Part shown: positions 1 to 9,074 of the stretch, piece by piece
Position numbering within the stretch: the first letter of the stretch is position 1
How the letters are laid out: each line of letters starts with the position of its first letter
Assembly (NCBI GenBank): GCA_002478745.1
Contig: DLQI01000123.1
Location: 6,817 to 32,074, forward strand
Direction of reading: 5' to 3'
Length of the DNA stretch: 25,258 nt
From: Rhodobacteraceae bacterium UBA7436
Lineage (GTDB): Bacteria > Pseudomonadota > Alphaproteobacteria > Rhodobacterales > Rhodobacteraceae
Notes under the pieces: generated by a model
Databases searched by the model: none
What the model was told of the DNA's origin: nothing
Seen by the model: the letters and a program-made list of their open reading frames with translations, nothing else
Program-made: the position numbers and the translations under genes

Positions 1-311
1 TTGATTACAACGTCATCGGCAATCACTTCGCCTTTGATTGTTGCGGTTTCACCGATTGTGAGCAAGTGGGCGCGAATGTCGCCTTCCACAGTGCCTTCAA
101 CTTGGATGTCACCAGTTGTCTTCATGTTGCCCGTCACGTGTAGATCGGTGGACAGAACGGACGCCGCAGGCTTTGCCTTTGGCGCGCTTGCCTTGAATTC
201 GCTTTGGGGTTTCGCAGCAGGAGCTGCCGCCGATGGAGCAGCAGAAGTTGCTGGTTTCGCCGCCGCAGTGTCTGTCGGGGCAGGGTCGTTGATTTTGCTT
301 TTAGAAAACAT
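1..311 (-). CDS. Bactofilin family protein, 3' end cut by window edge
   Basis: Bactofilins are polymer-forming cytoskeletal proteins that place cell-wall enzymes at particular sites. I read 103 codons from an ATG at 309-311 to the left edge. Residues 1 to about 50 form an Ala/Pro/Lys-rich flexible tail. This leads into the typical start of the beta-helix core, with short repeated strands such as STDLHVTGNMKTTGDIQVEG and then VEGDIRAHLLTIGETATIKG. That Gly-spaced pattern of small turns is characteristic of bactofilins. The ATG overlaps the 3' end of the upstream M23 peptidase gene by 11 bp, so the two are almost certainly co-transcribed and probably translationally coupled. Pairing of a bactofilin with an M23 peptidase is known from other bacteria with bactofilin-dependent cell shape. 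The C-terminal part of the core is outside the window. Confidence 0.88.
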   Translation of the reverse strand, partial: MFSKSKINDPAPTDTAAAKPATSAAPSAAAPAAKPQSEFKASAPKAKPAASVLSTDLHVTGNMKTTGDIQVEGTVEGDIRAHLLTIGETATIKGEVIADDVVI

Positions 312-1632
312 CGTTTGCAGCCTTGATATAAATCATTGGGTTAACAGCATTACCACCTACACGTACTTCGTAGTGCAAATGGACGCCAGTAACCCGTCCA
401 GAAGCACCCATATCACCGATACGATCGCCACGCGAGACCCTTTGGCCAACTTTTGCACGTAGCTTGCTCATATGGGCATAGCGGGTCTCAATACCAAACT
501 CGTGCTGAATCTTGACCAAACGTCCATATCCTGAGGACCAACCCGCATGAGTCACAACACCGTCCGCCGTGGCATAGAGCGGTGTGCCATTTGGAGCGGC
601 AAAATCCACCCCTTTATGCATCCGTCGACCACCTGTTTTAGGGTCACGACGAGGGCCAAATTTGGATGTGAAGCGGAAAGCCGCCTTCACGGGATTCGCA
701 AACGGCGCTTTTTGAGCTGCAATCCGGTACAGATTGAGTCGGTCCATTTGGTTCAGCAATTTGTTGGCGCGAAGTGCGTCAGCCGAAGCTTCTTCCCCAC
801 GTGTAGAGAAGGAAAGAGGTGTCAGCGGGCCACCTTGACCAGAATAACCGCGGCGCACTTGTTCGATAATGCGCTCAGTCGGCATACCCGCCGCGCGGAA
901 CATTTTATCGAGTGGCGAGACCGAGACGGTCATGGCTTCTTCAAGTTGGCGGAAAATCTGATCGTTCTGATCTTTCATAGTCGCAATCTGCTGAGCCATT
1001 TCATCGGCACGCAACAAAGCATCCTGTGCATCGCGGACAACCTGATCACGTTCAGCAGCTGTTTTGGCTAGGGCTTCGGCAACAAAATCCATCGGCGCGC
1101 TGCCGCCAGCAGAAGCAAGGGATGTACCTGCTTCACCGCTGTTGACTTGGCTTTGCAGCTCAGCGACCTGACCACGTGCAAGTTCGCGGTCTTTCATTGT
1201 GCCACGCAGGGTCAACTGAATCACTTCGATCCCTGTTTCCAACTCGCGACGGTGTGTTTCACTGTTCAACAACTCAGACTGCATCACCGAAATCTGGGCA
1301 AGCGCTGCGTTGAAACGGTTTTGCGCGGCGACGGCTTCAACAGCACGACGGTCGCGTTGTGATGAAATTTCGTTCAAGCGAGACTGATAGGTACGCTGGT
1401 CGCGCTTGGCTTGTTCACGGAAGTTTCCAGAGCCGATGCTGTCCATCAAGATAATGGCCGTCGCAACGATAGCCCAAGCAACAAGCATCGCACTGCCGGT
1501 AAAGGCAACCAACTGCATCATTGGGCGCACCCGAATAAAGCGGGTGTCTGTATCCGACTTTAGAAATACGCGGCGCTCAGGAAACATATGTTCCAGTTTC
1601 GCATTAACTTTTTGTCCTAGACGAGTTCGCAC
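301..1632 (-). CDS. Membrane-anchored M23 (LytM-type) metallopeptidase
   Basis: Predicted peptidoglycan endopeptidase acting in the periplasm. The 443-aa protein has a basic cytoplasmic N-terminus, one membrane segment at about residues 41-63, a long helical/coiled-coil region at about 75-235, and a C-terminal peptidase M23 domain at about 325-440. The zinc-site residues are visible: H339 and D343 in HKGVDFAAP, and H418/H420 in GVHLHYE, with H387 in RYAHMS. The domain therefore looks catalytically intact rather than an EnvC/NlpD-type degenerate activator. The start is a GTG at 1630-1632, with AAGGGA 8-9 nt upstream on the minus strand. The gene overlaps the bactofilin start by 11 bp. By analogy with M23 enzymes partnered with bactofilins, it may be positioned by that filament; this is inference. 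It is separated from the DUF455 gene by 185 bp, so it may have its own promoter. Confidence 0.9.
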   Translation of the reverse strand: MRTRLGQKVNAKLEHMFPERRVFLKSDTDTRFIRVRPMMQLVAFTGSAMLVAWAIVATAIILMDSIGSGNFREQAKRDQRTYQSRLNEISSQRDRRAVEAVAAQNRFNAALAQISVMQSELLNSETHRRELETGIEVIQLTLRGTMKDRELARGQVAELQSQVNSGEAGTSLASAGGSAPMDFVAEALAKTAAERDQVVRDAQDALLRADEMAQQIATMKDQNDQIFRQLEEAMTVSVSPLDKMFRAAGMPTERIIEQVRRGYSGQGGPLTPLSFSTRGEEASADALRANKLLNQMDRLNLYRIAAQKAPFANPVKAAFRFTSKFGPRRDPKTGGRRMHKGVDFAAPNGTPLYATADGVVTHAGWSSGYGRLVKIQHEFGIETRYAHMSKLRAKVGQRVSRGDRIGDMGASGRVTGVHLHYEVRVGGNAVNPMIYIKAANDVF

Positions 1633-1817
1633 AGAGCGCGTCCCTTTTTGTCATCCCAGTATAGACGCACGGTTGTCCCAACCCCACGCCTCAAGGGATT
1701 GAATAGACCGTGCTTTGGCATCGGGCAAGCGCTGAGTGCCAATTCAGCGAATCAGGTAGGCGAATTGTGGCAAATTGGCAGAAAACCGCTTATTATAGGG
1801 TGGTTGCGGTGCAGACT

Positions 1818-2639
1818 TCAGGTAGACACTGCCAATGGCCAGTAAAAGTCTGGTGGAATGCCAGCCTCTGCACGTTTCTCTTCGTTAAACGGAGGTTTAA
1901 GCGTCGAATGAAAATATGTTGTCACCAAGTCGTGGAAAACAGGTTTGGGATCTAAATTATTTCGGCCACACAAGAAGTGAAACCACTTCGATCCGTAAGC
2001 AACATGCGCCACTTCTTCTGCGTAAATAGTTTCAAGTGCCTCAACGGCGTTCTTCTGTTTCGCTTGCTTGAACAGGTAAATCATCTTTGGTGTCACATCT
2101 AACCCGCGCGCTTCTAGTACCATGGGAACAACGGCCAATCGTCCCATGAAATCCGTCGCGGTGTCTTGGGCGGCTTGCCACATACCAGCATGGGCAGGCA
2201 GGGCACCATAAAAGCTGCCTAATTCCTCAAGACAATCCGCCATTAGGTTGAAATGCTTAGACTCTTCATCCGCACATTTGACCCAATCATCGTAAAAGCC
2301 GATAGGCATTTCGACGTCTGGAAACCGCGCAATTATGTCCCAATGCAGATCAATCGCGTTCAATTCGATATGTGCAACAGCGTGAAGCAACGCAATCCGT
2401 CCCTCAACCGTTCCCGGTTTGCGGTGGGGGACGTCGCGCGGGTTCAATAGCTCTGGTTTGTCTGGGCGACCCGGCTGCATCGGTGGTTCAGCGCGTCCAA
2501 TTTCTGGAATTTCACCCTCTGCGCGTGCGGCTTGCCACTGCGCTGCGTAACCACGTGACAGCTTTGCTTTGCCGCGGCCGTCCGCACATTTCAAAACATT
2601 GACGGCCATTTCGGCCAACGGGATCATTGTATCGCTCAC
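1818..2639 (-). CDS. DUF455 family ferritin-like protein
   Basis: A 273-aa protein of the DUF455 family, a ferritin-like four-helix group of unknown specific function. Residues suited to a di-iron site are visible in the expected spacing: H86 and E92 in HAVAHIEL, E125/E126 and H129 in DEESKH, E176 in VLEARGLD, and E208/E209 with H212 in EEVAHVAYG. I infer metal binding and perhaps oxidase or hydroxylase chemistry, but no substrate can be named. The start is a GTG at 2637-2639 that overlaps the TGA of the upstream peroxiredoxin gene (GTGA, 4 bp), which points to translational coupling and a shared mRNA. An alternative ATG lies four codons further in (2625-2627). No signal peptide or membrane segment is seen, so it is probably cytoplasmic. 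Confidence 0.85.
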   Translation of the reverse strand: MSDTMIPLAEMAVNVLKCADGRGKAKLSRGYAAQWQAARAEGEIPEIGRAEPPMQPGRPDKPELLNPRDVPHRKPGTVEGRIALLHAVAHIELNAIDLHWDIIARFPDVEMPIGFYDDWVKCADEESKHFNLMADCLEELGSFYGALPAHAGMWQAAQDTATDFMGRLAVVPMVLEARGLDVTPKMIYLFKQAKQKNAVEALETIYAEEVAHVAYGSKWFHFLCGRNNLDPKPVFHDLVTTYFHSTLKPPFNEEKRAEAGIPPDFYWPLAVST

Positions 2640-3097
2640 AGGGACTTCACAACCTCTAGAACCTCTTCAACGTGCCCCGGAACTTTTACTTTCGCCCAGA
2701 TTTGCGCAATTTTCCCATCTGCGCCGATCAAAACGGTAGTGCGTTCAATGCCCATGTAGGTCTTGCCATACATGTTTTTTTCTTTCCAAACGCCGTAATC
2801 CTCACACACCGAACCATGCTCGTCTGACAATAAAGGCACCGTTAGGCTGTGCTTTGTGGTGAATTTACCGTGTTTGGTTAGGCTGTCTTTGGAAATACCA
2901 AAAACTTGGGCACCCGCATCGGCAAACTCTTGCAGGCTCTCAGAAAACCCGATGGATTCCTTTGTGCAGCCTGGCGTATCATCACGCGGGTAGAAGAAAA
3001 GAACGACAGACGATCCCTGCAATGCTGACAGTGTAACGTCGTCCCCACCATCTTGGGGGAGTGTGAAATCGGGTGCAGTAACAGAAACTTCGATCAT
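2636..3097 (-). CDS. bcp: Peroxiredoxin of the Bcp/PrxQ type
   Basis: A thiol peroxidase that reduces hydrogen peroxide and organic peroxides in the cytoplasm, normally with thioredoxin as reductant. The protein is 153 aa, the usual size. The peroxidatic site is FFYPRDDTPGCTKES with C44, followed by the family signature VCEDYGVWKEK and GIERTTVLI. The resolving cysteine found five residues after the peroxidatic one in E. coli Bcp is absent; the only other cysteine is C98. The ATG is at 3095-3097. The gene is divergent from the AsmA-like gene, with 69 bp between start codons, and its stop is fused to the start of the DUF455 gene. An oxidative-stress link between the two products is reasonable but not shown. 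Confidence 0.93.
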   Translation of the reverse strand: MIEVSVTAPDFTLPQDGGDDVTLSALQGSSVVLFFYPRDDTPGCTKESIGFSESLQEFADAGAQVFGISKDSLTKHGKFTTKHSLTVPLLSDEHGSVCEDYGVWKEKNMYGKTYMGIERTTVLIGADGKIAQIWAKVKVPGHVEEVLEVVKSL

Positions 3098-3166
3098 TTG
3101 GTCCTCATTGCTTGGCCGTTGTGATTGTGCCTGTCATACTAGCGTGAAGCGGACAAGAATAAAGAC

Positions 3167-6100
3167 ATGAGCAGCGATCAAACACCTCCAGCACAGAAAA
3201 AGCGCAGTTTGCTGCGCAAAGCTATGCTGTGGTGTATTGGAATAGTTGCGGTTCTTATGATTGTTCTGGCTGTCGGCTTGCTGAGTATGGTGGGGCGGAC
3301 AGTGGTTGCGCCTGATTGGGTTCAGTCGGCGATCTCTGAACGGATCGAAGCTGCAACACCGCAGTTTGAGGTCAAGTTTGGCCAAATTGAATTCACATTG
3401 GATAATCATTGGGTGCCACAAGCGCGTGTGCGTGATGTGGCGGTGCAAAACCTGCAAGGTGAAGAAATTGTTGCGTTTTCTGAAGCGGGGGCAAAGCTGG
3501 CGTTGCGCCAGTTGGCACGCGGCGACATAAAACCAAAATCGATTTCAATTTCAGGTGTGTTTGCCACGTTGTTGCGCGACAGTGATGGAAACATGAGTTT
3601 ACGTGGCGGATCGACGCTTTCGGCACCGTCCAAGGAAGCTGCAAACTTACCCGCTTTGATTGAGCAGCTTGATGCGGCCCTTGAGTTACCAGAACTCAGC
3701 GCGCTTAACAGTGCCGAAATTCAGGCACTGACATTGCGTTATGAAGATGCACAAGCTGGGCGGGTATGGGTCGTGGATGGTGGTCGCGTGCGCCTTGGGC
3801 GCAACCGCGGGGTTTTAGACCTTGCAGCTGATTTGGCATTGCTCAGCGGGGGCAGCAGTGTTGCGACCCTTGAGGCCAATTATACCAGTGAATTGGGCGA
3901 TAAACGTGCGGAATTTGGACTGAATATCTCAGAGGTCTCGGCGCAGGATATTGCGCTTCAAAGCCCAGCCCTTGCATGGTTGTCCGTATTGCGGGCCCCA
4001 ATCTCGGGCGCATTGCGCAGTGGTGTTCTGGTGGATGGGACGTTCGCACCTCTAAGTGCAACTTTGCAAATTGGGGAAGGGTTTGTGCAACCCACTGATG
4101 CGGCCAAACAGATTCCGTTTTCATCAGCACGCAGTTACCTGACTTATAACCCAAAACTACAAACAATCGATTTCGACGAACTGTCGATTGTAAGCAAATG
4201 GCTGACTGTCAGTACCGAAGGGCAGGCGGTTCTTAGTGGTTTGGACGCCGGTGTGCTGGATGAGCTGGTTGGCCAGTTCCAACTGTCAGGCATCGCTGTT
4301 AATCCCAATGATTTGTACGAAAAACCTATTTTATTTGATGCTGCTGACATGGATTTCCAGCTCAAGCTTGATCCGTTCCTGTTCAAAGTGGGTCGCATGC
4401 AGGTTGCCGATCAAGGTAAGGTTTTGCGCCTAGATGGCGATCTATTGGCCGATAAAGACGGCTGGAATTTTGCCGCGAACGCACAAATGGACGGTATTGA
4501 TCCTGATCGATTATTGGCTCTTTGGCCTGAAAATTTGGCCATTCCTACGCGAAAATGGATTAACCAGAACCTTATCGCAGGCAACTTAACTGACTTGGAC
4601 GTCGCTTTGCGTGGTGGGGATGATCAACGGATAAATACGTTTGTGAGCTTCAATTATGACAAGGCTGACGTTCAGTTCATGAAGACAATGCCGCCTGTCA
4701 CGGGGGCGAGTGGCCATGCGACGATGTTGTCGAACCGTTTTGTTGTCGCGATTGATGAAGGACAGGTGTTGGCCCCGCAGGGTGGCAAGATTGATGTCGC
4801 AGGATCGGCCTTTGTTATTCCTGATGTTTCTTTGAAGGGTAAAGTGGTTGGTGAAGTCCAATTGAAAACCGACAGTACAGTCACTGCGGCCTTATCATTG
4901 CTGAACCAACCTAAGTTAGAGGTGATGGATAAGGCGGGTTTGCCTGTGACATTGGCCGACGGTCGTGCGGTTTTAAATGGCAAGATAACATTGCCGCTTC
5001 GCAAAGGTGTAAAACCCAGTGATATCAAATACAGCGCGACGGGTTCGTTGTCTTCAGTAAAGGCATCGGGTTTGGTGCCTAACAAGGTGCTCGCTTCGGA
5101 TGCATTGCAGATTGCTGTTTCTAACAGTGGCGTTCGAATTTGGGGTGTGGGTCGCATTGGTACTGTTCCGTTCGATGCAGAATGGTCACAAGCGATCGGC
5201 GCAGAAAACGGCGGCCGCAGTCAGGTCAAAGGGACAATCGAATTGTCCGAACGTTTGATCGATGAATTTAACATTGGTCTGCCTGCAGGAACCTTTTCAG
5301 GTGCGGGCAGTGGTGAGATGACGTTGAAACTGGCCAAAGGCGAAGCGCCAGCGCTTTCGCTGACCTCTAATTTACGAGGTGTCGGTATCAAGGTCGCTGC
5401 ACTTGGTTGGCGCAAATCTGCAAAGGCTGCAGGGCAGCTGACCCTGACAGGGCGATTAGGTGCTCAGCCGATTATTGATGACATTGTATTGGATGCACCC
5501 GGTCTTACAGCCCGTGGGACCATCACGACCTTAAATAGTGGTGGTTTGGACAAAGCAAACTTTAGCCGCGTAACTGTTGGCAACTGGTTGCGTGCTCCCG
5601 TTCTATTGACGGGGCAAGGCAAAGGTAAACCGCTTAAGATTGATGTGTCTGGCGGTAGCTTGGACTTGCGCAAAGCAGAGTTTGGTCAAGGCGGCGGGCA
5701 GGGCGGCGGTGACGGCGGCCCATTGAACCTCAGGCTGGAAAAATTGCAGATTACGGACACGCTGGCGCTGACTGATATGCGGGGGACCTTTACCACCAAG
5801 AACGGCTTGGACGGCAATTTCACCGCGGGGCTAAATGGTGGCACACAAATTAGTGGACAAGTTGTGCCGCAAAACGGGCGCTCAGCTGTGCGGATCAAAT
5901 CGGACAATGCGGGCGGTGTGTTTGCATCCGCAGGTCTGTTGAAACAGGCGCGGGGCGGCGAATTATCATTGGCTCTGTTGCCCGTGGGCAAAGATGGCGC
6001 GTTTGACGGTAAGCTTTATGTGAAAAATACCCGTGTGAAAGACGCGCCAGCAATTGCGGCCCTTTTGAATGCTTTAAGCGTTGTGGGCATACTTGAACAA

Positions 6101-6454
6101 ATGGGTGGATCTGGCATCCACTTTCAGGAAGTTGAAGCAGACTTTCACTTAACACCGTCCACGATGACACTTATTAACGCCAGCGCCGTTGGTCCCTCAA
6201 TGGGTATTTCGATGGACGGGGTATACGCCGTGGATACGGGCACCCTTAATATGCGAGGGGTCGTGTCGCCGTTGTTCTTCTTAAATGGCATCGGTAGCAT
6301 TTTTATCCGAAAGGGCGAGGGGCTTATTGGCTTTAACTATGGCTTAAGTGGGCCTGCCAAATCCCCCAAAGTCAGTGTGAACCCATTGTCCGCATTCACG
6401 CCCGGAATGTTCCGCGAGATATTTCGCGCACCCGCGCCAAAAGTACAAAATTAA
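3167..6454 (+). CDS. AsmA/YhdP-like envelope protein (DUF3971 type)
   Basis: A large 1095-aa protein of the AsmA-like group, to which YhdP and TamB belong. These are inner-membrane-anchored bridge proteins implicated in moving phospholipid to the outer membrane. The N-terminus is basic (KKRSLLRK) and followed by a single membrane segment at about residues 20-42. The rest is long beta-rich periplasmic sequence with repeated short strands, as expected for a hydrophobic-groove beta rod. A Gly-rich patch lies at about residues 840-851 (GQGGGQGGGDGG). The C-terminal motif around 1071-1086, VNPLS followed by FTPGMFREIF, is typical of the family in Rhodobacteraceae. The ATG at 3167 gives a natural N-terminus. 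The gene has 89 bp of spacing before queA and may be its own transcript. The exact subfamily is less certain than the superfamily. Confidence 0.85.
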   Translation: MSSDQTPPAQKKRSLLRKAMLWCIGIVAVLMIVLAVGLLSMVGRTVVAPDWVQSAISERIEAATPQFEVKFGQIEFTLDNHWVPQARVRDVAVQNLQGEEIVAFSEAGAKLALRQLARGDIKPKSISISGVFATLLRDSDGNMSLRGGSTLSAPSKEAANLPALIEQLDAALELPELSALNSAEIQALTLRYEDAQAGRVWVVDGGRVRLGRNRGVLDLAADLALLSGGSSVATLEANYTSELGDKRAEFGLNISEVSAQDIALQSPALAWLSVLRAPISGALRSGVLVDGTFAPLSATLQIGEGFVQPTDAAKQIPFSSARSYLTYNPKLQTIDFDELSIVSKWLTVSTEGQAVLSGLDAGVLDELVGQFQLSGIAVNPNDLYEKPILFDAADMDFQLKLDPFLFKVGRMQVADQGKVLRLDGDLLADKDGWNFAANAQMDGIDPDRLLALWPENLAIPTRKWINQNLIAGNLTDLDVALRGGDDQRINTFVSFNYDKADVQFMKTMPPVTGASGHATMLSNRFVVAIDEGQVLAPQGGKIDVAGSAFVIPDVSLKGKVVGEVQLKTDSTVTAALSLLNQPKLEVMDKAGLPVTLADGRAVLNGKITLPLRKGVKPSDIKYSATGSLSSVKASGLVPNKVLASDALQIAVSNSGVRIWGVGRIGTVPFDAEWSQAIGAENGGRSQVKGTIELSERLIDEFNIGLPAGTFSGAGSGEMTLKLAKGEAPALSLTSNLRGVGIKVAALGWRKSAKAAGQLTLTGRLGAQPIIDDIVLDAPGLTARGTITTLNSGGLDKANFSRVTVGNWLRAPVLLTGQGKGKPLKIDVSGGSLDLRKAEFGQGGGQGGGDGGPLNLRLEKLQITDTLALTDMRGTFTTKNGLDGNFTAGLNGGTQISGQVVPQNGRSAVRIKSDNAGGVFASAGLLKQARGGELSLALLPVGKDGAFDGKLYVKNTRVKDAPAIAALLNALSVVGILEQMGGSGIHFQEVEADFHLTPSTMTLINASAVGPSMGISMDGVYAVDTGTLNMRGVVSPLFFLNGIGSIFIRKGEGLIGFNYGLSGPAKSPKVSVNPLSAFTPGMFREIFRAPAPKVQN

Positions 6455-6543
6455 TACGCCGTGCTATAGCCACCCGATCTTTCATCCCAAGGTTACAACG
6501 CTAATACTTGATGATCTTTTTACAGGACTGTATGGGCCATTTT

Positions 6544-7602
6544 ATGCAGCTTTCAGATTTTGATTTCGACCTTCCCGAAGACCTTATTGCGACCCGCCCA
6601 GCGGTGCCGCGCACGTCCGCACGTTTACTGGTCGCGCAAGGTGCCCAGACAACGGATGCGCAAGTGCATGACCTTGGCAAATGGCTGCGAGCAGGGGATC
6701 GAATGGTCCTGAATGACACCAAGGTTATTCCGGCGCGATTGTCGGGCACTCGTGCACGGACTTCGGCCCAAGGGTTAACAGAAGCACGTATTGACGTGAC
6801 TTTGCTTGAGCCACAGCCCAATGGCACGTGGGCTGCCTTGCTAAAGCCACTAAAGAAAGTGAAACTTGGGGAAGAAATCCAGTTTGGTGCAGGATTATCT
6901 GCAACACTGGAAGGTGTTGCCGATGGTCAGGGCCATTTGCGGTTCAACCTTGAAGGCGATGATTTCGAGGCCGCGTTGAACGAGGCAGGCGCAATGCCAT
7001 TGCCACCTTATATTGCGGCGAAACGCCCCGCTGATGAACAAGATCACCATGATTACCAAACCGTTTTTGCGACGCACACTGGCGCAGTTGCGGCCCCCAC
7101 AGCCTCTTTGCACTTTGATCAGGGCCTTCTGGACGAATTGGCCGCTTTTGGCGTGCAGTTCAGCCGTGTGACCCTGCATGTGGGTGCCGGCACATTCCTG
7201 CCCGTTAAAGTCGATGACGTTCTAACCCATAAGATGCATTCGGAATGGGGCCGCGTCAGCCTGCAAACTGCTGATGAAATTAAAGCGACCAAAGCGGCTG
7301 GTGGGCGCGTGATCCCTGTCGGTACAACGGCGCTGCGCCTTATTGAGACAGCTGCGCGTGGCGGCGAAATCGAAGCATGGGAAGGGGACACAGACATTTT
7401 CATCTACCCCGGCTTTACCTTCAACGTGGCTGACGCATTGATGACCAATTTCCATCTGCCAAAATCGACATTGATGATGTTGGTTTCTGCGCTTATGGGG
7501 CAGGATCGATTGCGCGAAATTTATGACCACGCAATCGCACAAAACTATCGTTTCTTTTCATACGGCGACTCTTCATTATTGATCCCTGATCAGGCGGATT
7601 AA
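6544..7602 (+). CDS. queA: S-adenosylmethionine:tRNA ribosyltransferase-isomerase QueA
   Basis: QueA converts 7-aminomethyl-7-deazaguanine in the tRNA wobble position to epoxyqueuosine, using the ribosyl group of S-adenosylmethionine. The 352-aa protein begins MQLSDFDFDLPEDLIATRP, which aligns directly with the usual QueA N-terminus. For that reason I chose ATG 6544 over the upstream in-frame TTG 6508, ATG 6511 and ATG 6532. A GGG lies 7 nt before it. Conserved blocks are LNDTKVIPARL (57-67), MPLPPYI (151-157), QTVFATHTGAVAAPTA (172-187), HVGAGTFLPV (212-221) and TNFHLPKSTLMMLVSA (301-316). The family partner tgt is not next to it: an MFS transporter follows after 110 bp. Confidence 0.96.
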   Translation: MQLSDFDFDLPEDLIATRPAVPRTSARLLVAQGAQTTDAQVHDLGKWLRAGDRMVLNDTKVIPARLSGTRARTSAQGLTEARIDVTLLEPQPNGTWAALLKPLKKVKLGEEIQFGAGLSATLEGVADGQGHLRFNLEGDDFEAALNEAGAMPLPPYIAAKRPADEQDHHDYQTVFATHTGAVAAPTASLHFDQGLLDELAAFGVQFSRVTLHVGAGTFLPVKVDDVLTHKMHSEWGRVSLQTADEIKATKAAGGRVIPVGTTALRLIETAARGGEIEAWEGDTDIFIYPGFTFNVADALMTNFHLPKSTLMMLVSALMGQDRLREIYDHAIAQNYRFFSYGDSSLLIPDQAD

Positions 7603-7712
7603 CGCCAACGAGACGAATACGACTTATTTGATGTCGCCTCTGGCGCGGACCGCGATCTTGCAAGCTGCGACAGGGAAGGTGTTAATTGATATTTTAGGCG
7701 TGGAGCGTCGTT

Positions 7713-8981
7713 ATGTTACAAGTTATTTCCAGCGCGTGGGCATTGTTGCTTGGTATGGGCCTATTGATGGTCGGCAACGGTATGCAAAGTACGCTATTAG
7801 GTGTTCGCGGCCAGATCGAAAATTTCGGTACATTCGAAATGTCGGTGGTAATTTCTGCATATTTTATTGGTTTTCTTGGCGGGTCCCGCATGGCGCCAAA
7901 CCTGATCCGCAGGGTTGGGCACGTTCGGGTCTTTGCAGCATTGGCCTCCCTGATTTCGGCGGTGATGATCCTGTATCCCACCCTTGTTAATCCATGGGTG
8001 TGGGTTTTGGGGCGTATCTTGATCGGGTTCTGCTTTTCTGCGGTGTTTGTAACAGCCGAAAGCTGGCTCAATGATGCGGCAAGTAACGAAAACCGTGGCC
8101 AAGCGCTGTCGATCTATATGATTGTACAGACGGCAGGGATCGTCTTGGCCCAAGGGCTGATGGTGACAGCGGACCCCTCCGGCTACGTGCTGTTCGTAAT
8201 CCCATCCATCCTTGTGAGCATCGCAATCACACCGATTTTGCTTTCCATTAGCCCGACACCCGCCTTTGAAACCACCAAAGCGATGAGTTTGCGCGAACTG
8301 ATGGGATTTTCCCCCTTGGGCTGCGTTGGCATGTTCCTGTTGGGTGGTGTGTTCTCTGCTCAATTCGGGATGGCGTCGGTTTACGGGTCTGAGGCTGGAT
8401 TGTCCGTTGGTGAAATTTCAACATTTGTTGCAACCATCTTTATCGGCGGCATGATCACTCAGTACCCAATCGGGTGGCTGTCTGACCGCATGGATCGCCG
8501 CGCATTGATTGCTTTGACTGCAGCTGTTGGTGCTGTTGGTGCCAGCATTGGTGTGATGTCAAACGGCGACTTCACTCTCATATTGGTAGCTGCGTTTTTA
8601 ATGGGAAGCACGTCTAACCCACTGTACTCACTGCTTCTAGCATACACCAATGACTTTTTGGACCACGAGGACATGGCTGCGGGTTCGGGCGGAATGATCT
8701 TTCTAAACGGTCTTGGTGCCGTAAGTGGCCCGTTGATAACCGGGTGGGTGATGGGGGTTTTTGGCCCTTCTGGTTTCTACATGCTGATTGGCGTCCTGTT
8801 CTCGATGCTTGCGATTTACGCTGTCTACCGTGCGACCCAGCGTCCTGCGATTCCTGTTGATGAAACAGGTAGTTTTGTTGCGATGTCCCAGTCTGCAATG
8901 ACACCTGTTGCGATGGAAATTGCGCAAGAATACGCAATTGAGACCGATCTAGAGGACGAAAGCGAAATCCCTGCTGATTAA
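7713..8981 (+). CDS. MFS transporter, YcaD-like
   Basis: A 422-aa inner-membrane transporter of the major facilitator superfamily with about 12 hydrophobic segments. The first half carries the pattern SAYFIGFLGGSRMAPNLIRR followed by GRILIGFCFSAVFV and AESWLNDAASNENRGQALS, which resembles the YcaD group of MFS proteins. A second MFS-type loop motif, YPIGWLSDRMDRR, lies in the middle. The C-terminus is a hydrophilic acidic tail of about 30 residues, ending in a Glu/Asp-rich stretch. The ATG at 7713 has GGAG 7 nt upstream. The substrate cannot be told from sequence. The gene lies downstream of queA in the same direction but 110 bp away, so co-transcription is possible and not certain. Confidence 0.85.
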   Translation: MLQVISSAWALLLGMGLLMVGNGMQSTLLGVRGQIENFGTFEMSVVISAYFIGFLGGSRMAPNLIRRVGHVRVFAALASLISAVMILYPTLVNPWVWVLGRILIGFCFSAVFVTAESWLNDAASNENRGQALSIYMIVQTAGIVLAQGLMVTADPSGYVLFVIPSILVSIAITPILLSISPTPAFETTKAMSLRELMGFSPLGCVGMFLLGGVFSAQFGMASVYGSEAGLSVGEISTFVATIFIGGMITQYPIGWLSDRMDRRALIALTAAVGAVGASIGVMSNGDFTLILVAAFLMGSTSNPLYSLLLAYTNDFLDHEDMAAGSGGMIFLNGLGAVSGPLITGWVMGVFGPSGFYMLIGVLFSMLAIYAVYRATQRPAIPVDETGSFVAMSQSAMTPVAMEIAQEYAIETDLEDESEIPAD

Positions 8982-9074
8982 TATGACGCAATTGTCGCAA
9001 ATAGTGACTGTTCTTTTTTGCAAGCTAGGCTAACGTCGAATTATTGACGCTATGGAATTGCAGGAGAATTCACC

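Noticed and set aside
5688..5726. Gly-codon-rich repeat in the AsmA-like gene
   Set aside because: It is a short flexible linker in an otherwise normal family member; not treated as a separate repeat element.
6508..6543. Upstream starts for queA (TTG 6508, ATG 6511, ATG 6532)
   Set aside because: The extra residues do not resemble QueA N-termini, while ATG 6544 gives the family start directly.
7797..8363. A 188-codon minus-strand open frame inside the YcaD-like transporter gene
   Set aside because: Rich in His, Gln and Arg with no domain pattern, as expected for the reverse complement of a membrane-protein gene.
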